Below, piece by piece: positions 45,689-57,837 of a stretch of DNA of 64,000 nt. The DNA lies in contig CM068318.1 in NCBI GenBank assembly GCA_034766995.1, positions 1,996,501 through 2,060,500 on the forward strand. The letters run 5' to 3'. Below the pieces are notes generated by a model. The model was not told the origin of the DNA and ran no database searches. It saw only the letters and a list, made by a program, of their open reading frames with translations. Made by a program: the position numbers and the translations under genes. Every line of letters starts with the position of its first letter. The first letter of the stretch is position 1. Origin of the DNA: Acanthacorydalis orientalis (taxonomy: Eukaryota; Arthropoda; Insecta; Megaloptera; Corydalidae).

Positions 45689-45735
<47 letters not shown>
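45687..45735. repeat. (GT)n-(AT)n microsatellite
   Basis: GT lead then about 40 bases of AT. Confidence 0.96.
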
Positions 45736-45738
<3 letters not shown>

Positions 45739-46000
45739 TTATATATTAGTTTTTTGCACGAAGAATTCAGTATTCTAAACAATCGATTAAACACGCATAC
45801 AAAATGATTTGCAATCAAATTGAAAAAATAATTTTATGATAATTTAATTAAGATGGCATGTAATCATGTTTTTTTCAAATGATGAGGGATTAGTAAGGTT
45901 CTTAGAAAACTTTTATTACCCACAAGATCATAAAGAGTAACTTAATAAAGTGCAGTGTCGATAGGTCAAACTGTTTAGGACTTTAAAGCGAACACAGATA

Positions 46001-46002
<2 letters not shown>

Positions 46003-46059
<57 letters not shown>
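46003..46059. repeat. (AT)n microsatellite
   Basis: AT run of about 56 bases. Confidence 0.97.
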
Positions 46060-46062
<3 letters not shown>

Positions 46063-46410
46063 TAATGTGTATCTATATATATATTAATAATATATCTGAA
46101 TAAATAAAAAAAATACAAGAGATAAACTCAGTATAACCCCATTGAATTAAATATTGATTATTGAGAAATGAAATATTTATTCGGTGTTATATTTTAAAAA
46201 AAAAACTAATAACAAATTCAGCCAATAGCTAACCTTGCATTATTCTAAAATATTTTTAATTAAAAAGAGTTATATTGGTATAAATTTAGTATACCTCAAA
46301 TTTAAAACTGTCTCAAATAATAATAACATGAAAGTAAAACAAGATGAATTAATTTATTTACAAATGTTATTGAAATAAGATTAATATTTTTTTAAGAAAA
46401 ATCTAATTTG

Positions 46411-46586
<176 letters not shown>

Positions 46587-46718
46587 CTTGTATAAGAATA
46601 AATAAAAAATAATCAAGAAATAAACACAATACATACTGGGCACTGATTTAAAAATTGATATATTCATTCGAAAATACGTTTAAAATGACCCAATAATGCA
46701 TAAAAGGCATGAAAACAC

Positions 46719-47150
46719 ATGCATAAATCAAACAGTGATAATATACTTTTTTTTAATTCGTACCTTTATTGTAGACCACTTAAACGCACGCCATTTTCGG
46801 TCGTATTGGCGGAAGTGACCGTCCACCACATGGTCTCGAAAATCGTATCACAAATCGAACACAAAAACACGAATAGATTGAGTACACAGCCGATTTACAT
46901 ACGTGATTGTTTACAGACTCATTCTATTATTCCATCAGTCCAACTGTCTTTAATGTGTGTCTATCACATGCGACGAAAATTAATTTTAATTAGCACTCGT
47001 TTCTTTCACACGCCACAGATTGTCTGGAACGCATGTCGCACCGAACGTCTAGGCACGCATTGCGTACGGTACGATTGGAAAAGTGTGCTGTGCATTTTAG
47101 TTACATTAGAAATATGTTTGTGTGTTTTCCAATGGAATAAGAAAGGATAG
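46719..47150 (+). other. 143-codon ORF, unsupported
   Basis: One of the longest frames free of simple repeat in the window. It begins MHKSNSDNILFFNSYLYCRP and contains RRKLILISTRFFHTPQIVW. There is no recognisable domain, no matching neighbours, and the composition is not clearly exon-like. It could be a decayed element or chance; I do not call it a gene. Confidence 0.15.
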
Positions 47151-47517
47151 AGATGTCCCTGTTGCACTAATTGCAGTTTTCAATTGTATTTTTATAGAAA
47201 CAAGATTCTCCTTTTGAATACAATTTGTTTGTATTCGTGGCAAGGGATGAAAATGAAAACGAAATTTATGAACGAAAACTGTAGTATTGATAAAAGAAAA
47301 ACAATTGTTCACATGATTTCATTTACCGTGTATTTTTTATTATAAGGTAGATAATTGTTGCCGAGTTTATTCACTGTAATGATTCTAAAGACAAAAATGC
47401 TTGTGTTCAGGACAATTGCATTAAATAAACTTTCAATTTCAATTACTCTGATTCATACTCTAAAATTATATTTCTCTGAAATTATACTCTAGTGCACTCA
47501 TTTTAGGAACACCTATG

Positions 47518-47553
<36 letters not shown>
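47518..47553. repeat. (TA)n microsatellite
   Basis: TA run of about 33 bases. Confidence 0.95.
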
Positions 47554-47555
<2 letters not shown>

Positions 47556-47891
47556 GTACGTAAATAGTGTGAAACAATAATATAAAAATAAACATCTTTA
47601 ATGATACAGGATTCGATCATTCGTGATATGACATATGCATACATAACTAGATTACCTTATTATTTATCTTAAACGATCAATAGATCGAGTGGAAACAATT
47701 AACATAAACGTGTGAAATATGTATTAAGTATGTGGTAATTATACATTGCCAGTTATTGAACTTGATTGCTTGTTGGCCGCTTTTATTTATTGATATTCAA
47801 CAAGTGAATGGTATTTTATGATCGTATGAATGCAAATCGATATCAAATTAAATAAAACTAGTTTTGTTCTACATGAAACACATATACACTT

Positions 47892-47896
<5 letters not shown>

Positions 47897-47957
<61 letters not shown>

Positions 47958-47971
47958 CATATGTGTGTGTG
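47897..47971. repeat. (TA)n-(GT)n microsatellite
   Basis: TA run of about 55 bases, short break, then GT run. Confidence 0.96.
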
Positions 47972-48448
47972 TATTAGCAATAATGAAGTGTTGAACTTTT
48001 TAGTGCTGTATTCATTTGTGAAGGAAAATTTAATCATAATACAAGAAAACTATAATATAGAATAAGTGACTCAATTTTTCAGTGGCTTTAATTTCCTTCG
48101 ATTGTTTTCCTAATCAGTTCATTGTTCTATTTTCAAACATTTTCTTTTATACATTTTCTTACTGCTTTGTTCAGTTCTGTGTATTCAATTTTATCTTCTG
48201 AAAAATTTATTATTTTCATTTCACATCTTTTCTTCAATGCATTTTTAGTTTTCTTGATATTTTTTTAGCACGATTTCGTTTTGGGAAGCCCTCCAAGTTC
48301 CTGTACTTGAATCAATGTTTCTTCTACGTTCCCAACTTATTTTTTTTAATAAGCAAATCAGGTTTTCAGTTCAAATTCAAATCCTATCTGTCTTTCTATT
48401 ACATCTTGAATATTTATGGATTTTTTTGAAACTTTGAAAATTGTTTTT

Positions 48449-48449
<1 letters not shown>

Positions 48450-48533
<84 letters not shown>
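48450..48533. repeat. (AT)n-(GT)n microsatellite
   Basis: AT run of about 55 bases joined directly to about 28 bases of GT. Confidence 0.98.
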
Positions 48534-48537
<4 letters not shown>

Positions 48538-48740
48538 ATGCTTTGAACAATTAAAGGCAATAATCCACCTTGGGAAAAATTTTAATCGGCTAAAATACAT
48601 TTTTTTAATTTTCAATATATCCAGAAAAAATTAGATTTCCCTCTCACATGTATAATATATTTTTATTTCGTGGAGAAAAAAAAGTTCACGAGGTTTGTTC
48701 GTAATTAGTTTGTGATAGATATGTATAGATTCAGAGCGTG

Positions 48741-48746
48741 TGTATG

Positions 48747-48785
<39 letters not shown>
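48741..48785. repeat. (GTAT)-(TA)n microsatellite
   Basis: Short GTAT lead then TA run of about 33 bases. Confidence 0.95.
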
Positions 48786-48790
<5 letters not shown>

Positions 48791-49217
48791 TGAATGTGTC
48801 CCGTGACAGACAGAGAGCGACGTACCCGACCCACGTATAAATTAACATTCGTAACGCTACTCATACAGTACGTTTAATATATGTTTTTTTTTCTTAAGTG
48901 GCGGCGGCCGTACATTTCTCGTCGGTACTCTGCAGTGGTCGAATTTTTATTCTCTTTTCTATGCGGTTGATTTTTTAATTAAGCTCGGGACCAAGCAGAC
49001 GCGATGGTCGCCGTCGAGAATGTTTTATTATTTCTGTTTGGCCATACTTAAAGGTGAACAGTGTAAGTTACCTACGGTACGGCCTGTAGCACACAACTTT
49101 AAAAGCACACGTACATTTTTCGCGTGCGCCGTTATGAAAGTTAAGAGCGAGTTCGTAATTTTCAAGTTTTAGAAAGAGTCACCGGCGAAATATAGTACTA
49201 GACGAGTACTGGAGTTT

Positions 49218-49240
49218 TACATATATATATATATATATAT
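49218..49240. repeat. Short (AT)n run
   Basis: AT run of about 22 bases within the CpG-richer region. Confidence 0.9.
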
Positions 49241-49880
49241 AACTGCACGCCAGATTTCATCGTACAGGTTTTATTACATATGGCGCATAACTTTTATAGA
49301 ATTGAAAGTTTGGTCGAACTGAACGAAACTCTGAAATATTACAAAGCTATTATTGCCGATGGAAAAAGATTTAAATGCTCACCTTTCTGAATATATGAAA
49401 CTAATTGTACGGATAAAAAAGAATGTACTTTTTTTTCTAATCTCTGATCCTATTTCTGTAATATAATAATTAACTTGTATTCGAGCTGTAAACGAAATAG
49501 AAAACATATACTCAAAGATTGAATATATTTGACAAATAGGTCTAAAATATAAAATAATCGTAGCTGGATTTAGAAGAAGAAACTTGGATAATGAACATCA
49601 GTCAGAAATCGAATAAACAAGCAATGTGCTCTATGTGTAAAACTGGAAATCTTTAAAAAGTATTCAATTTTTTATTAAGATATAAAAAGATAGAAATTCT
49701 TCTATACACTTCAAATGTATCTTTAAATTCAATAATGGATGATATTAATAAGATTCTTTTTAACTTTGTTCCCTATGATTTGAAAGAATGAAGAGGTTTA
49801 AACATTCATTACCTTTAACGTTTAGTGTTTTTTTTCATTCAGTTTTCAAATTGACGATTAACTGCAAGATATAAAATAAG

Positions 49881-49891
49881 AATATATATTT

Positions 49892-49942
<51 letters not shown>

Positions 49943-49957
49943 TGTGTGTGTGTGTGT
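49881..49957. repeat. (AT)n-(GT)n microsatellite
   Basis: AT run of about 50 bases then a GT run and a GA tail. Confidence 0.97.
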
Positions 49958-50461
49958 GAAAAGAGAGAGAAACTCGCATGACGAACCGTGTGTCTCGAGG
50001 TCTCGCGCGCCTTTTATTTCATTTTCAATTTACATCAAAAACAGATAATTTTCAAAACGAAATATGAAAGTTGTAATGTGTTGTGGACGTCTGTTAAGTG
50101 ACAATAAAAATCCATCGACTTGTATGGAATGCTGCTTATCAAATTGCGATCATTATTACTGAGATTGGACAGCTCTAAAAGTACTTCGTCATTACACAGT
50201 GAATATTATACGATGGGTTTCATAGTGAGGTCATTCAAATACGACTTATCATCGTATCGAATAGGCGACATAATGAGTATGACAGACGGTGATGACAGAA
50301 CACTGTTGCGGTAGAAAAAGCTTTTATCAAACATACAGCGGCAGGCGTGCATCGCAGGAAAAACTAATGAAACAAGTATCGTAGGATGTGAGTACGGAGC
50401 GGGTAAATATATTTGAAGCGCGGCGATGTACATGAGAGACAGACTGTTAGACATGTATGCA

Positions 50462-50462
<1 letters not shown>

Positions 50463-50507
<45 letters not shown>
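50463..50507. repeat. (AT)n tract abutting a transposon end
   Basis: AT run that ends exactly at the TA preceding the CAGGGTG end at 50508. Confidence 0.97.
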
Positions 50508-50510
<3 letters not shown>

Positions 50511-50789
50511 GGTGTTTGAATGAAATTCGACCGATTTTGTTCTACCGCCATTTTTGTTTATTGTGTAGATGTCGGTTGTAATTTGCTAGTGGTGCAGTTC
50601 TGGCGCAGGCAATTTATTATCGAGAGTTTAATGCAGTCGATAACGGAATAATACGGTGCTATAGCTCAATATTGCACTCCCCGATTTTCTTTTAAAATTT
50701 TCTAAGACATTTTATTATGGAGGGTTTAAGATAGATTAGTAAGGTGTTACAGATCAATATTGGCTATCACAATTTTATAAAAAAATTTA

Positions 50790-51162
50790 ATCGTGAGTAA
50801 CGCAGCTCATTTCTACATGTGTGGATTTATAAATAAATGAAACGGGAGTGTAAAACCCAAGAATCATCCATGAACAAGCTCTTAACTCTCGTAGAGTGAC
50901 TGTTTGGTATACAATTCGGACTGGTGAGATAATTAGACCATTTTTTTTTTGGAGTTGCTAATGGAAATGTTGTTATTGTCACTAGTGAAAAATATAATGC
51001 AATGCCAGTAACAAGTCATCAGATTGACAACAACATTCTACAAGAAATCGTTCAAACAACACCACAAATATGCGGAAGTCATGAAAAATGTGATTGAAAG
51101 ATTTCATATTTGTGGCTCGACTAGAGGCGGCCATTTGACTGATAACGTTTTTCATACTTAAC
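50790..51162 (+). pseudogene. DUF4817-type transposase relic
   Basis: Shifting plus frames give AHFYMCGFIN (first-Asp block, with the Asp and Glu altered), then WCAI-like and GVANGNVVIVTSEKYN-like residues, and finally HHKYAEVMKNVIERFHICGS, TRGGHLTDNVFHT and a stop formed with the TTAA at 51159-51162. The terminal block VMKNV-ER...RGGHLTD-VFHT is diagnostic of this family. The segment with the second and third catalytic Asp and the WGYLK motif is deleted, unlike in the copy at 14143. Confidence 0.75.
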
Positions 51163-51261
51163 CCCTTCTACTACAATGGCGAGTGCAGCTCGTCATGAAT
51201 ATTCTATGCTAAAGTGTCAATGACAAGCTGTACTCGTCAAGAATGTTTAGAAGGGGTTAAT
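51159..51261. mobile_element. TTAA-flanked MITE of 95 bp
   Basis: TTAA (51159-51162) and TTAA (51258-51261) flank a 95-base insert with inverted ends CCCCTTCTA...TACAATGGCGAGTGCAGCT and CCCCTTCTAAACATTCTTGA. The CCCCTTCT ends and TTAA target fit the piggyBac superfamily. The internal GACGAG-TACAGCT inverted pair extends the arms to about 38 bases with mismatches. Confidence 0.8.
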
Positions 51262-51337
51262 GCCACGAAACAATCTATAAAGAAATAATTGTTTTATTTA
51301 CAAATTATTTAAAAACAAAAACGCTATAAGTTCATTC

Positions 51338-51458
51338 AAAGATGTTCGAATAAAAAGACTGTATTTATTTTATACAAGAGTATGTATATATATATATATA
51401 TATATATACATATACATTCTTATATAAAATAAATACAGTCTTTGTATTCGAACATCTT
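51338..51458. repeat. Long palindrome with (TA)n centre
   Basis: Arms of about 48 bases (51340-51387 and 51411-51457) read AAGATGTTCGAATA(A/C)AAAGACTG then TATTTATTTTATA in opposite directions, nearly identical, around a TA microsatellite. It adjoins the degraded right end of the DUF4817 element; its AGATGTTCGAAT tip resembles that family's terminus. Confidence 0.9.
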
Positions 51459-51462
51459 GAAT

Positions 51463-51963
51463 ATTGTTCCGTCTGACGATTTAGGGTAGGCCTTGCTTGC
51501 CGGCCTCCGTTCGTTCGTTCCGACTTCTCGGCTGTAAGTACTGTCGCTTGTATTCTTTCTCATTTTATCTTTTCAAGTAGTGTCAGTGAGTCCGAGATTA
51601 GACGGGTATTATTGAAACGAGTGCTCGATGCGTTTCAGAAGTCACTGTTGGCATGACGATAATTAAGGTGTTATTAATTTTTTAAAAGATTAAATAATAA
51701 AAGACGTTTCAATTATCGCCGCGTATGTCTTTGTGGACGAACTTCTCATATATACTATTAAAGGATACTGGGTCGCTTTGTGCTCGTACATTTGTTACGA
51801 TCCATTGTGAACGTACGTTTTTGTCTTCTGAAAACGTGTAACAATATTGTTTCCAATTATGCGTTTCATAATCGATGGTTGTAAACATGTTCAAGGTTAA
51901 TACTTTTTTTTTAATAAAGCAGAAGCGTTTTACAACAGTGTTCGCTAACACAAACATATATTC

Positions 51964-52017
<54 letters not shown>

Positions 52018-52127
52018 GTGTGTGTGTGTATTTAACTAACGTGAATAACTTTACCAGATGAAATCTTTTTTCATCGCACAAAACCACTGAAAGAAATCAA
52101 AAGTATTCAGCAAATCAGTATTGACCA
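51463..52127. other. Unassigned stretch
   Basis: CpG-richer to 51650, then AT-rich, with an AT run at 51966-52031. No supported gene. Confidence 0.4.
51966..52031. repeat. (AT)n-(GT)n microsatellite
   Basis: AT run of about 48 bases then a GT run. Confidence 0.97.
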
Positions 52128-52166
52128 TTTTCAATTTTAAGGCGTCGAATTGATTTTTACATCCAA
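52128..52166 (-). mobile_element. Mariner family B terminal repeat, isolated
   Basis: The minus strand reads TTGGATGTAAAAATCAATTC then GACGCCTTAAAA, matching the family B A-end (TTAGATGTACAAATTAATTC then GGTGCCTTTAAA). Only this terminus is seen. Confidence 0.55.
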
Positions 52167-52384
52167 TATATTAAATATTTTTCGTTCTATAAGCAGTTTT
52201 TTTTAAAAAAAATATCATTTCTTTCATGAAATGTAAATCTCACTGAACATATATATGAATTTAGAAAAAATACCGATAACAAATATTCTTCATTATATCG
52301 TTTTCCTGTGTATCTGTTATTTATGACTGTTTTATATGAATTATGAAAACAACGTATGAGAGTATTCTCTTAGTTTTTGTAAAT

Positions 52385-52484
52385 GTTAAGGCTGGCACTT
52401 GAAAATCGTAAAACGATGAGAAAATATTTTAATTTAAAACAGAGTTATGACTGATTTAAATTAAAGGTAACGAATTAATTATGA
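52385..52484 (-). mobile_element. Mariner family B end fragment
   Basis: Minus strand: AATTAATTCGTTACC, then TTTAATTTAAATCAGTCATA, ACTCTGTTTTAAATTAAAAT, ATTTTCTCATCGTTTTACGA and TTTTCAAGTGCCAGCCTTAA, the subterminal A-end of family B. Truncated beyond about 52385. Confidence 0.65.
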
Positions 52485-52533
52485 AGCCCAGTACAATACT
52501 AATTATTTAGATTTTACAAACAAATGTTAGAGG

Positions 52534-52556
52534 TGAATATATATAGACATATATAC

Positions 52557-52603
<47 letters not shown>
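52534..52603. repeat. (TA)n microsatellite
   Basis: ATATAC lead then TA run of about 40 bases. Confidence 0.96.
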
Positions 52604-52605
<2 letters not shown>

Positions 52606-54159
52606 AAAATAACACACAATCATTTTTAGAAATTATAAAAATTACTAAAATATTGACATTTTCTTCTTTGAAAAATGTACATATTTTTTATGGAAATAAA
52701 ACCGTTATAATATTTAAAAAAATACCTTGTAAGATGTCTTTTGTCCAATAATAATACATTTTTTTTTGTGTTAGGGGCACATGTTTTCTTTGTAATGTTA
52801 GTACGTTTTTTTTTCATATATTTTCCAATTCAATTTTATATTACAATCGAATAAATTAAGTTGTTCCAACTGTGTATTTAATAACTCAATGTAAATATAT
52901 ATTTTTTAACTTAATTTTTTTGTTTGATTCTTATAATAGTCATGTTTACTATACCTATGTATATATTATAAAAAAAATCTATCGTTAGAGACATAAACGA
53001 CATTTTAATTGGAATATGGCAATGAATTCAATTTCCAATTAGATAAACATACATATGTTTATGCACGTTCGTCTGTCCTGTCCGAGCGAATGTGTTTTTG
53101 TTACATGTCTCTTAAATGTGTGGGTAGACAAATCAGTGTGTAAATAAAAATAATCTATTCGAATAAATAAACGACGTCGCGCTCACTCTCGGCGACCGGC
53201 AGACTGCATGTCTATAAAAGATGTCCGAAACGTGGCGCAACTTTTATTGCCGGCCGATGCCGTCGTCGAAATTTCATTTAAAATAACAAGATTCCAGCTG
53301 TCGCGAAACCGTCCCACGTGTATCCACCCATAACTTTAAATATCTAAAATTCGAAACTCATTAATCTTTAACCCGTCTCGTATGAGAAATAGTCAAGGCT
53401 CGAATACCTACACACGATCAATAAAAAAATCATCGCAAACACGTTTTTCACTCTAACTCTTTTCAAACCACACCTGGCACACATCAGCTGTGCCTACTCG
53501 GCCGGTAAAACAGCGCACCGATTTATTAATCACGAACGATATGGTTATTATAATGGAGTAAGACCGTGCGGACGCATCCACGGACTCGGAGTGTAGGTCC
53601 TCCGCGCACACCGAAATCCATTTTAATATCAGTCCGGTTCGAAAACATTCTAACGTGTTGTTTTTTTGTTATTGTCGAATATCTATAACGTACGATTAAG
53701 TAGCGTGTTAGAGTTTAATGATCACTTTATTACAAGAAACTCAAAGACATTTGTGGTCGCGGACCGGACGGCGCGCACTTTTCTCAGTAAAAACACGTTC
53801 ACATTATGGAAATGTAAATATTTTCAATGTTGCTGTGACGTTTACGATTTCATAACGCACATAGTCTCAGTTATAAATCAATATTTTGATTCGGGAACAA
53901 ACGGCCGGCGCTTAATAAATCCGAACGGCTGCGAAAACTGTATTAAAGTTGTCTGAAACCGTCACGAAACGCAAACCGTTCAGTTAAAGTTTAAGATGTA
54001 ATTAACTTTTCGTTTTATTTATACTGTAGATCATTTGAAAATCACATGAATTACTGAAATAAATAATTTACTTCGATATTTAATAGAATCATTAAACAGA
54101 ATCTATATTTATTATTTTTCAACTTTCTGCTATTTTATTAAATCCACGTTCACAAATCA

Positions 54160-54290
54160 TTTTTTTCCAAACATTTCACATAATAATTCTGGACAGAAAA
54201 AAGTTTGATTATTGAGTATGGGTAGTTCTATAGCGACGACATCGTCTTCAGTGCCAAGGAATAGAAAAATATAAATTATTTAAAACTGGA
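54160..54290 (-). repeat. H-family repeat, copy
   Basis: Minus strand: lead TTTTTCTATTCCTTGGCA, then CTGAAGA (54251-54245), C, a GATG...CGTC/CTAT stem region and AGAAC, then CAATAATCAAACTTTTTTCT. The first seven core bases are perfect; GAAA is shifted and degraded. Confidence 0.5.
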
Positions 54291-54487
54291 CGGAAATTAA
54301 TTTAATAATATCTATATACATAAAAGTAATTTATATTTATGTCTTTTTAATTCATTTTACTTCCTGTTAATAATTCCAAACTATTTTCGTTTTTTTTAAA
54401 AAAAAAAGTTTAATAAAATTTGAACAAACAGTTTTTCACTCCTAAATTTCTGTCTATCTATCTATCTACATATATTTATCTCTCTTC

Positions 54488-54492
<5 letters not shown>

Positions 54493-54550
<58 letters not shown>

Positions 54551-54552
54551 AA
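54493..54552. repeat. (AT)n-(GT)n microsatellite
   Basis: AT run of about 42 bases then about 18 bases of GT, preceded by TATC units. Confidence 0.97.
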
Positions 54553-55800
54553 GAATTTATTGTGAAACTATTGTCAAACATTTGTGAGAATCCTCAAAAT
54601 AGTGAATGCAATACAAGTTTTTGAAAAATAATATGAATGAATATTGGAAATTTTAAAGCGTGTTTGTGCTCTAATAATAAAGTAACGATGCCTATTATCA
54701 ACTGCGTTCAAAAAAAAAAGATTTTTTCATGAATACGCCGAAAACGTCCTTTTTCTGAACGGCCACACTGCGCAATAAACGCACGACTCATCGTTTCTTT
54801 TTTTCCACAAAAACTTAATATTAATAATGAAAACTAATAACGTGAGCGGACCCCTCGAATGAGTTACAAAAATGGATACATTAAAACTGTTATCGACCCC
54901 CTGTCGCAAAAGGATCGAGAGGATCTCATTAGGATCTACATTTCAATACAAATGTTATATTTTCACTACACCATTTGTGATTCGAGTGGCCTTTCGATTG
55001 TACTAGAAGACATGCGACGACATCAACAGTCGCCCTTAACCGCGACTTGCATAAAGATCGCTGTCAGTTACCTAACAAACCACCTCCATCAAAAGGCAGA
55101 TGGTTCTTAACGAATGGCATGCAACTCCGCCGTCAAACGTTCTGACCATCGCCCGCGATTCAGTTGTCGACGAAGAGAGACACGACGTGCCGTGTGTAAC
55201 GCGCACGCGGTCTGCTCTCTCTCTCTCGACGAAACGCGTCCGTCGTTGTGTATTTTTTTTATATTGTTACGAGGTTTAATGTAGTGGCAGATGAAAAGTA
55301 TAAAACCAGCTGGTTTATAGTCTACATATCAACATTAATGTCATATATAAATTCAATAAATGATTTGTGGGTGCTGAATGTATGATTGAAAGGTGTATGT
55401 ACACTGATAGTCAACGAAATGAGTTGTTCGAGCACTTATCTACGGATATGTTCTATGATATGTTTGTAAATTGTGAACACACTGCCGACTTATTATTTAT
55501 ATATTTATATGTATTTTTTAGATTCAAGTGTACTTGAACTACGAGTTCTGTGCACGTGAATTTATTGAGCATAAAACGTTTGATCGATGGATATCTCTAT
55601 ACCATTTCACGTCTGAATACGAAAATGTCCGTTTAAAAACTTCTCGGTTATGAAACAACATTAGTCTTGTACTCGAAAATGAATAATACTTTAATTAGAT
55701 CTATTTTTGTTAGGACTGTTAATTAATCATTAAACTAATAGTCTATTTAAATTTAGACGAGTGGTTACATATTCAATTAATTAATTTTAATTGTAAAATA

Positions 55801-56327
55801 TCGGATGTACAAATTAATTCCGTGCCATTTTTTTTTATACAAAAATGAATGTTTACGGGAAAATGAAAAACATTTCAATCCAAAAAAAAACATCTCTCAT
55901 TATTTTGTGCGAGTTTGTTCCATTTGATGGGTAACTGACGAATCCCTTGTCGAAAAAAAGATGTCGGCTTTGGATCGATGAAGTTTTCCAAAACATTTTC
56001 GGACATCTTCCATTGTTTTAGTATTTTTTTTTTGTTTTACGAATCAACACTCACCGGTAAAGCTGAACAGATCACTTTCGTTCCTTCGACAGTATTTTTT
56101 CAGCTGGAATGTGAAAAGTATCTAATGCCTAATATGCTGCTTCTCGAACCATATCGTATTCACTACTGTTTTGTGAGGTTATGGCAACTGGCCTAGTCAT
56201 GATATATAGTGGTTTTAAAAATTAAAGTTGTCACTTTAAAGTTCTAAAACGACGAGATAATATTTTAATTTGAAACAGAGTTATGATTGATTGAATTTAA
56301 GTTCTCCGAATTAATTTTTACATCTAA
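55801..56327 (-). mobile_element. Mariner family B, deleted copy with both ends
   Basis: Left end TCGGATGTACAAATTAATTC (the 3' or B-end) and right end, read inward, TTAGATGTAAAAATTAATTC (the 5' or A-end). The minus strand near 55900-56010 encodes EDVRKCFGKFIDPKPTSFFR then QGIRQLPIKWNKLAQNNE, the C-terminal block of mariner transposases (FF--GI--LP-RW-KV----G). The interior catalytic part is deleted and the remaining frames are broken. About 527 bases; TA-rich DNA on both sides. Confidence 0.8.
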
Positions 56328-56339
56328 TATATTTAAGTT

Positions 56340-56756
56340 GTGCAGCTCTGATCTTCATCCTTTTGGACGAAGAACAGCTAGACGTCCTTCAACTGGATCT
56401 CTGTCTTCCACAATTTGGCTTAGCACGTATACCTTCTTCAGAAAGATATTAAAGACCCATATCTGCCCAAAGACGGGCTAAATCCTGAAATTAGCACTGA
56501 AGAACGGAATCTCATATAATCGGAAAAACGACAAGGAATACAGGAATAAAAACATATAATTATAATTTTATATAAGTTAGTTCTGGATATTATTCAGATT
56601 AATAAAATTAATATTTAATTTTAGTAGCAAAAAACGAACTGAAATTTTGGTTGGCACTACAAAATCCTTAAGAGACGTGATTAAGGAGATATTTTAATTT
56701 AAAACGCCTCTATGATTGATTGGATTTAAAGGCACGGAATTAATTTGTGTATCTAA
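56340..56756 (-). mobile_element. Mariner family B, 5' part
   Basis: The A-end, read inward on the minus strand from 56756, is TTAGATACACAAATTAATTC then CGTGCCTTTAAATCCAATCA. Around 56440-56350 broken frames give VEDRDPVEGRLAVLRPK, resembling the DE-REGRPAV-DDE linker before the second helix-turn-helix of mariners. It is truncated where it meets the family B copy ending at 56327, so the two copies are almost back to back. Confidence 0.6.
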
Positions 56757-56757
56757 T

Positions 56758-57470
56758 GATGATATAACAATCTTTCTAGTAAGATATTTTTAAACTTCCA
56801 CGTCTCGTTTCTCATTTCCAACAGCTTCATTTCTGGTTTGATTTTCTAAAGATGGCACGCCGTATGATACCAACACAAAGGCAACAATCGAAATGGTACT
56901 CAACATGCATGGCGACGACAAAACCAGCGTTACAAATGCTGGTTACACAAGATTAGTTCGAATCATTTTTGACGGCGGCACGGTTCAAAAGCCGGGCGTC
57001 CATCGTTCGTAACGCAGAAAAAAATGTGTGTCCGGACATACACACACACACATGCATACACATACGTACGTGTAGTGAGATCAACAATCGCCGTCGTTCA
57101 CAAAACACCACCTTGACGAAATTAAATTCCATTAATAGCACACGACGTCACATGAATCGTTTACCGAGACCGACCGATAATGATTACATTAAAATGTCAA
57201 ATTCTAGGAAGTGACGACTTCGCCGTCGCTGCTCTTACTGTCGTTGACATCCCGCGACCGTCCGCCGGCTTGGTCAATCTCTCAATAAATATTTTACGGC
57301 TGGACTCACACACTCATCGCGATTGTATGTTTCGTGGGCCGGCCGTGTGCGTTCAACATATACATATTTTTATAAATGTTAAGTCATTACTTCAGTAATT
57401 ATAATACGGAATGAAACCGGCGAGATGCAAGTGGACACGAGCTGAAGCTAATCGAAATGTATTCTACATA
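56758..57470. other. Unassigned stretch, CpG-richer 56950-57340
   Basis: Overlapping frames on both strands (plus 56969-57214 and 57180-57398, minus 56953-57141) without recognisable domains; a CA patch near 57040. Confidence 0.35.
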
Positions 57471-57479
57471 TGTTCGAAA

Positions 57480-57770
57480 ATCTCGAGCGACTCGTCATTG
57501 TCGGAAATCGTCATTCGTTTCGAGTGATTTTCATACATTGGAGATCTAGAAATTGTCATCAGGGCTGAAGGAATTCTCAAAACTGGCTTAAAATCGGCTT
57601 TCTTCTCGAGTGATTTTTGTGTATTGTCTGAAAATCGTCATCCAGTTCGAATGATTTTTTGACATTGTTCAAAAATCTCATTCGGCTCGAGTCACTTTTC
57701 ATCATTGTCTAAAGTCATCTTCGTCAGCATCTTTCATCATTGTCTCGAGTAATTTTTCAGTCTTCTCTAT
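57480..57770. repeat. Minisatellite, period about 41 bp
   Basis: An ATTGTC landmark recurs at 57497, 57537 (degraded), 57623, 57664, 57704 and 57739; the 57537-57623 gap equals two periods. The unit consensus is about CATTGTCTGAAAATCGTCAT, then TCGGCTCGAGTGATTTTTCAT. Imperfect and probably old. Confidence 0.7.
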
Positions 57771-57837
57771 AACAGTCGTTCATCTCTAAGATTGACAGAT
57801 ATTATTTAAAAAATATCATTCATCTTAATAAGCTCTT

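Larger units (their letters stand above)
47151..50455. other. Unassigned stretch with many microsatellites
   Basis: AT-rich except a CpG-richer patch at 48790-49180, which contains a donor-like AGTGTAAGTT (49059-49068). Short frames on both strands show no recognisable domain. Confidence 0.4.
50508..51340 (+). mobile_element. DUF4817-type Tc1/mariner element with nested MITE
   Basis: The left end CAGGGTGTTTGAATGAAATT is nearly identical to that at 14143. The right end is degraded (AACAAAAACGCTATAAGTTC then ATTCAAA, ending near 51340), where AACAAAATCGG...ATTCAAACACCCTG would be expected. It has the same leader-to-first-Asp deletion junction as the copy at 14143-15020. A TTAA-flanked MITE (51159-51261) sits at the transposase stop. 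Confidence 0.8.
52604..55790. other. Unassigned stretch
   Basis: AT-rich to 53050; CpG-richer at 53160-53990 and 54720-55250. Frames 53666-53956 and 54859-55110 (the latter with DPLSQKDREDLIRIYISIQM) are free of simple repeat but unrecognised. H-family remnant at 54160-54290 and a microsatellite are listed separately. Confidence 0.4.

Noticed and set aside
46719..47150. 143-codon plus ORF as a real gene
   Set aside because: Free of simple repeats, but with no recognisable domain, no splice context and no clear codon bias; kept only as a low-confidence note.
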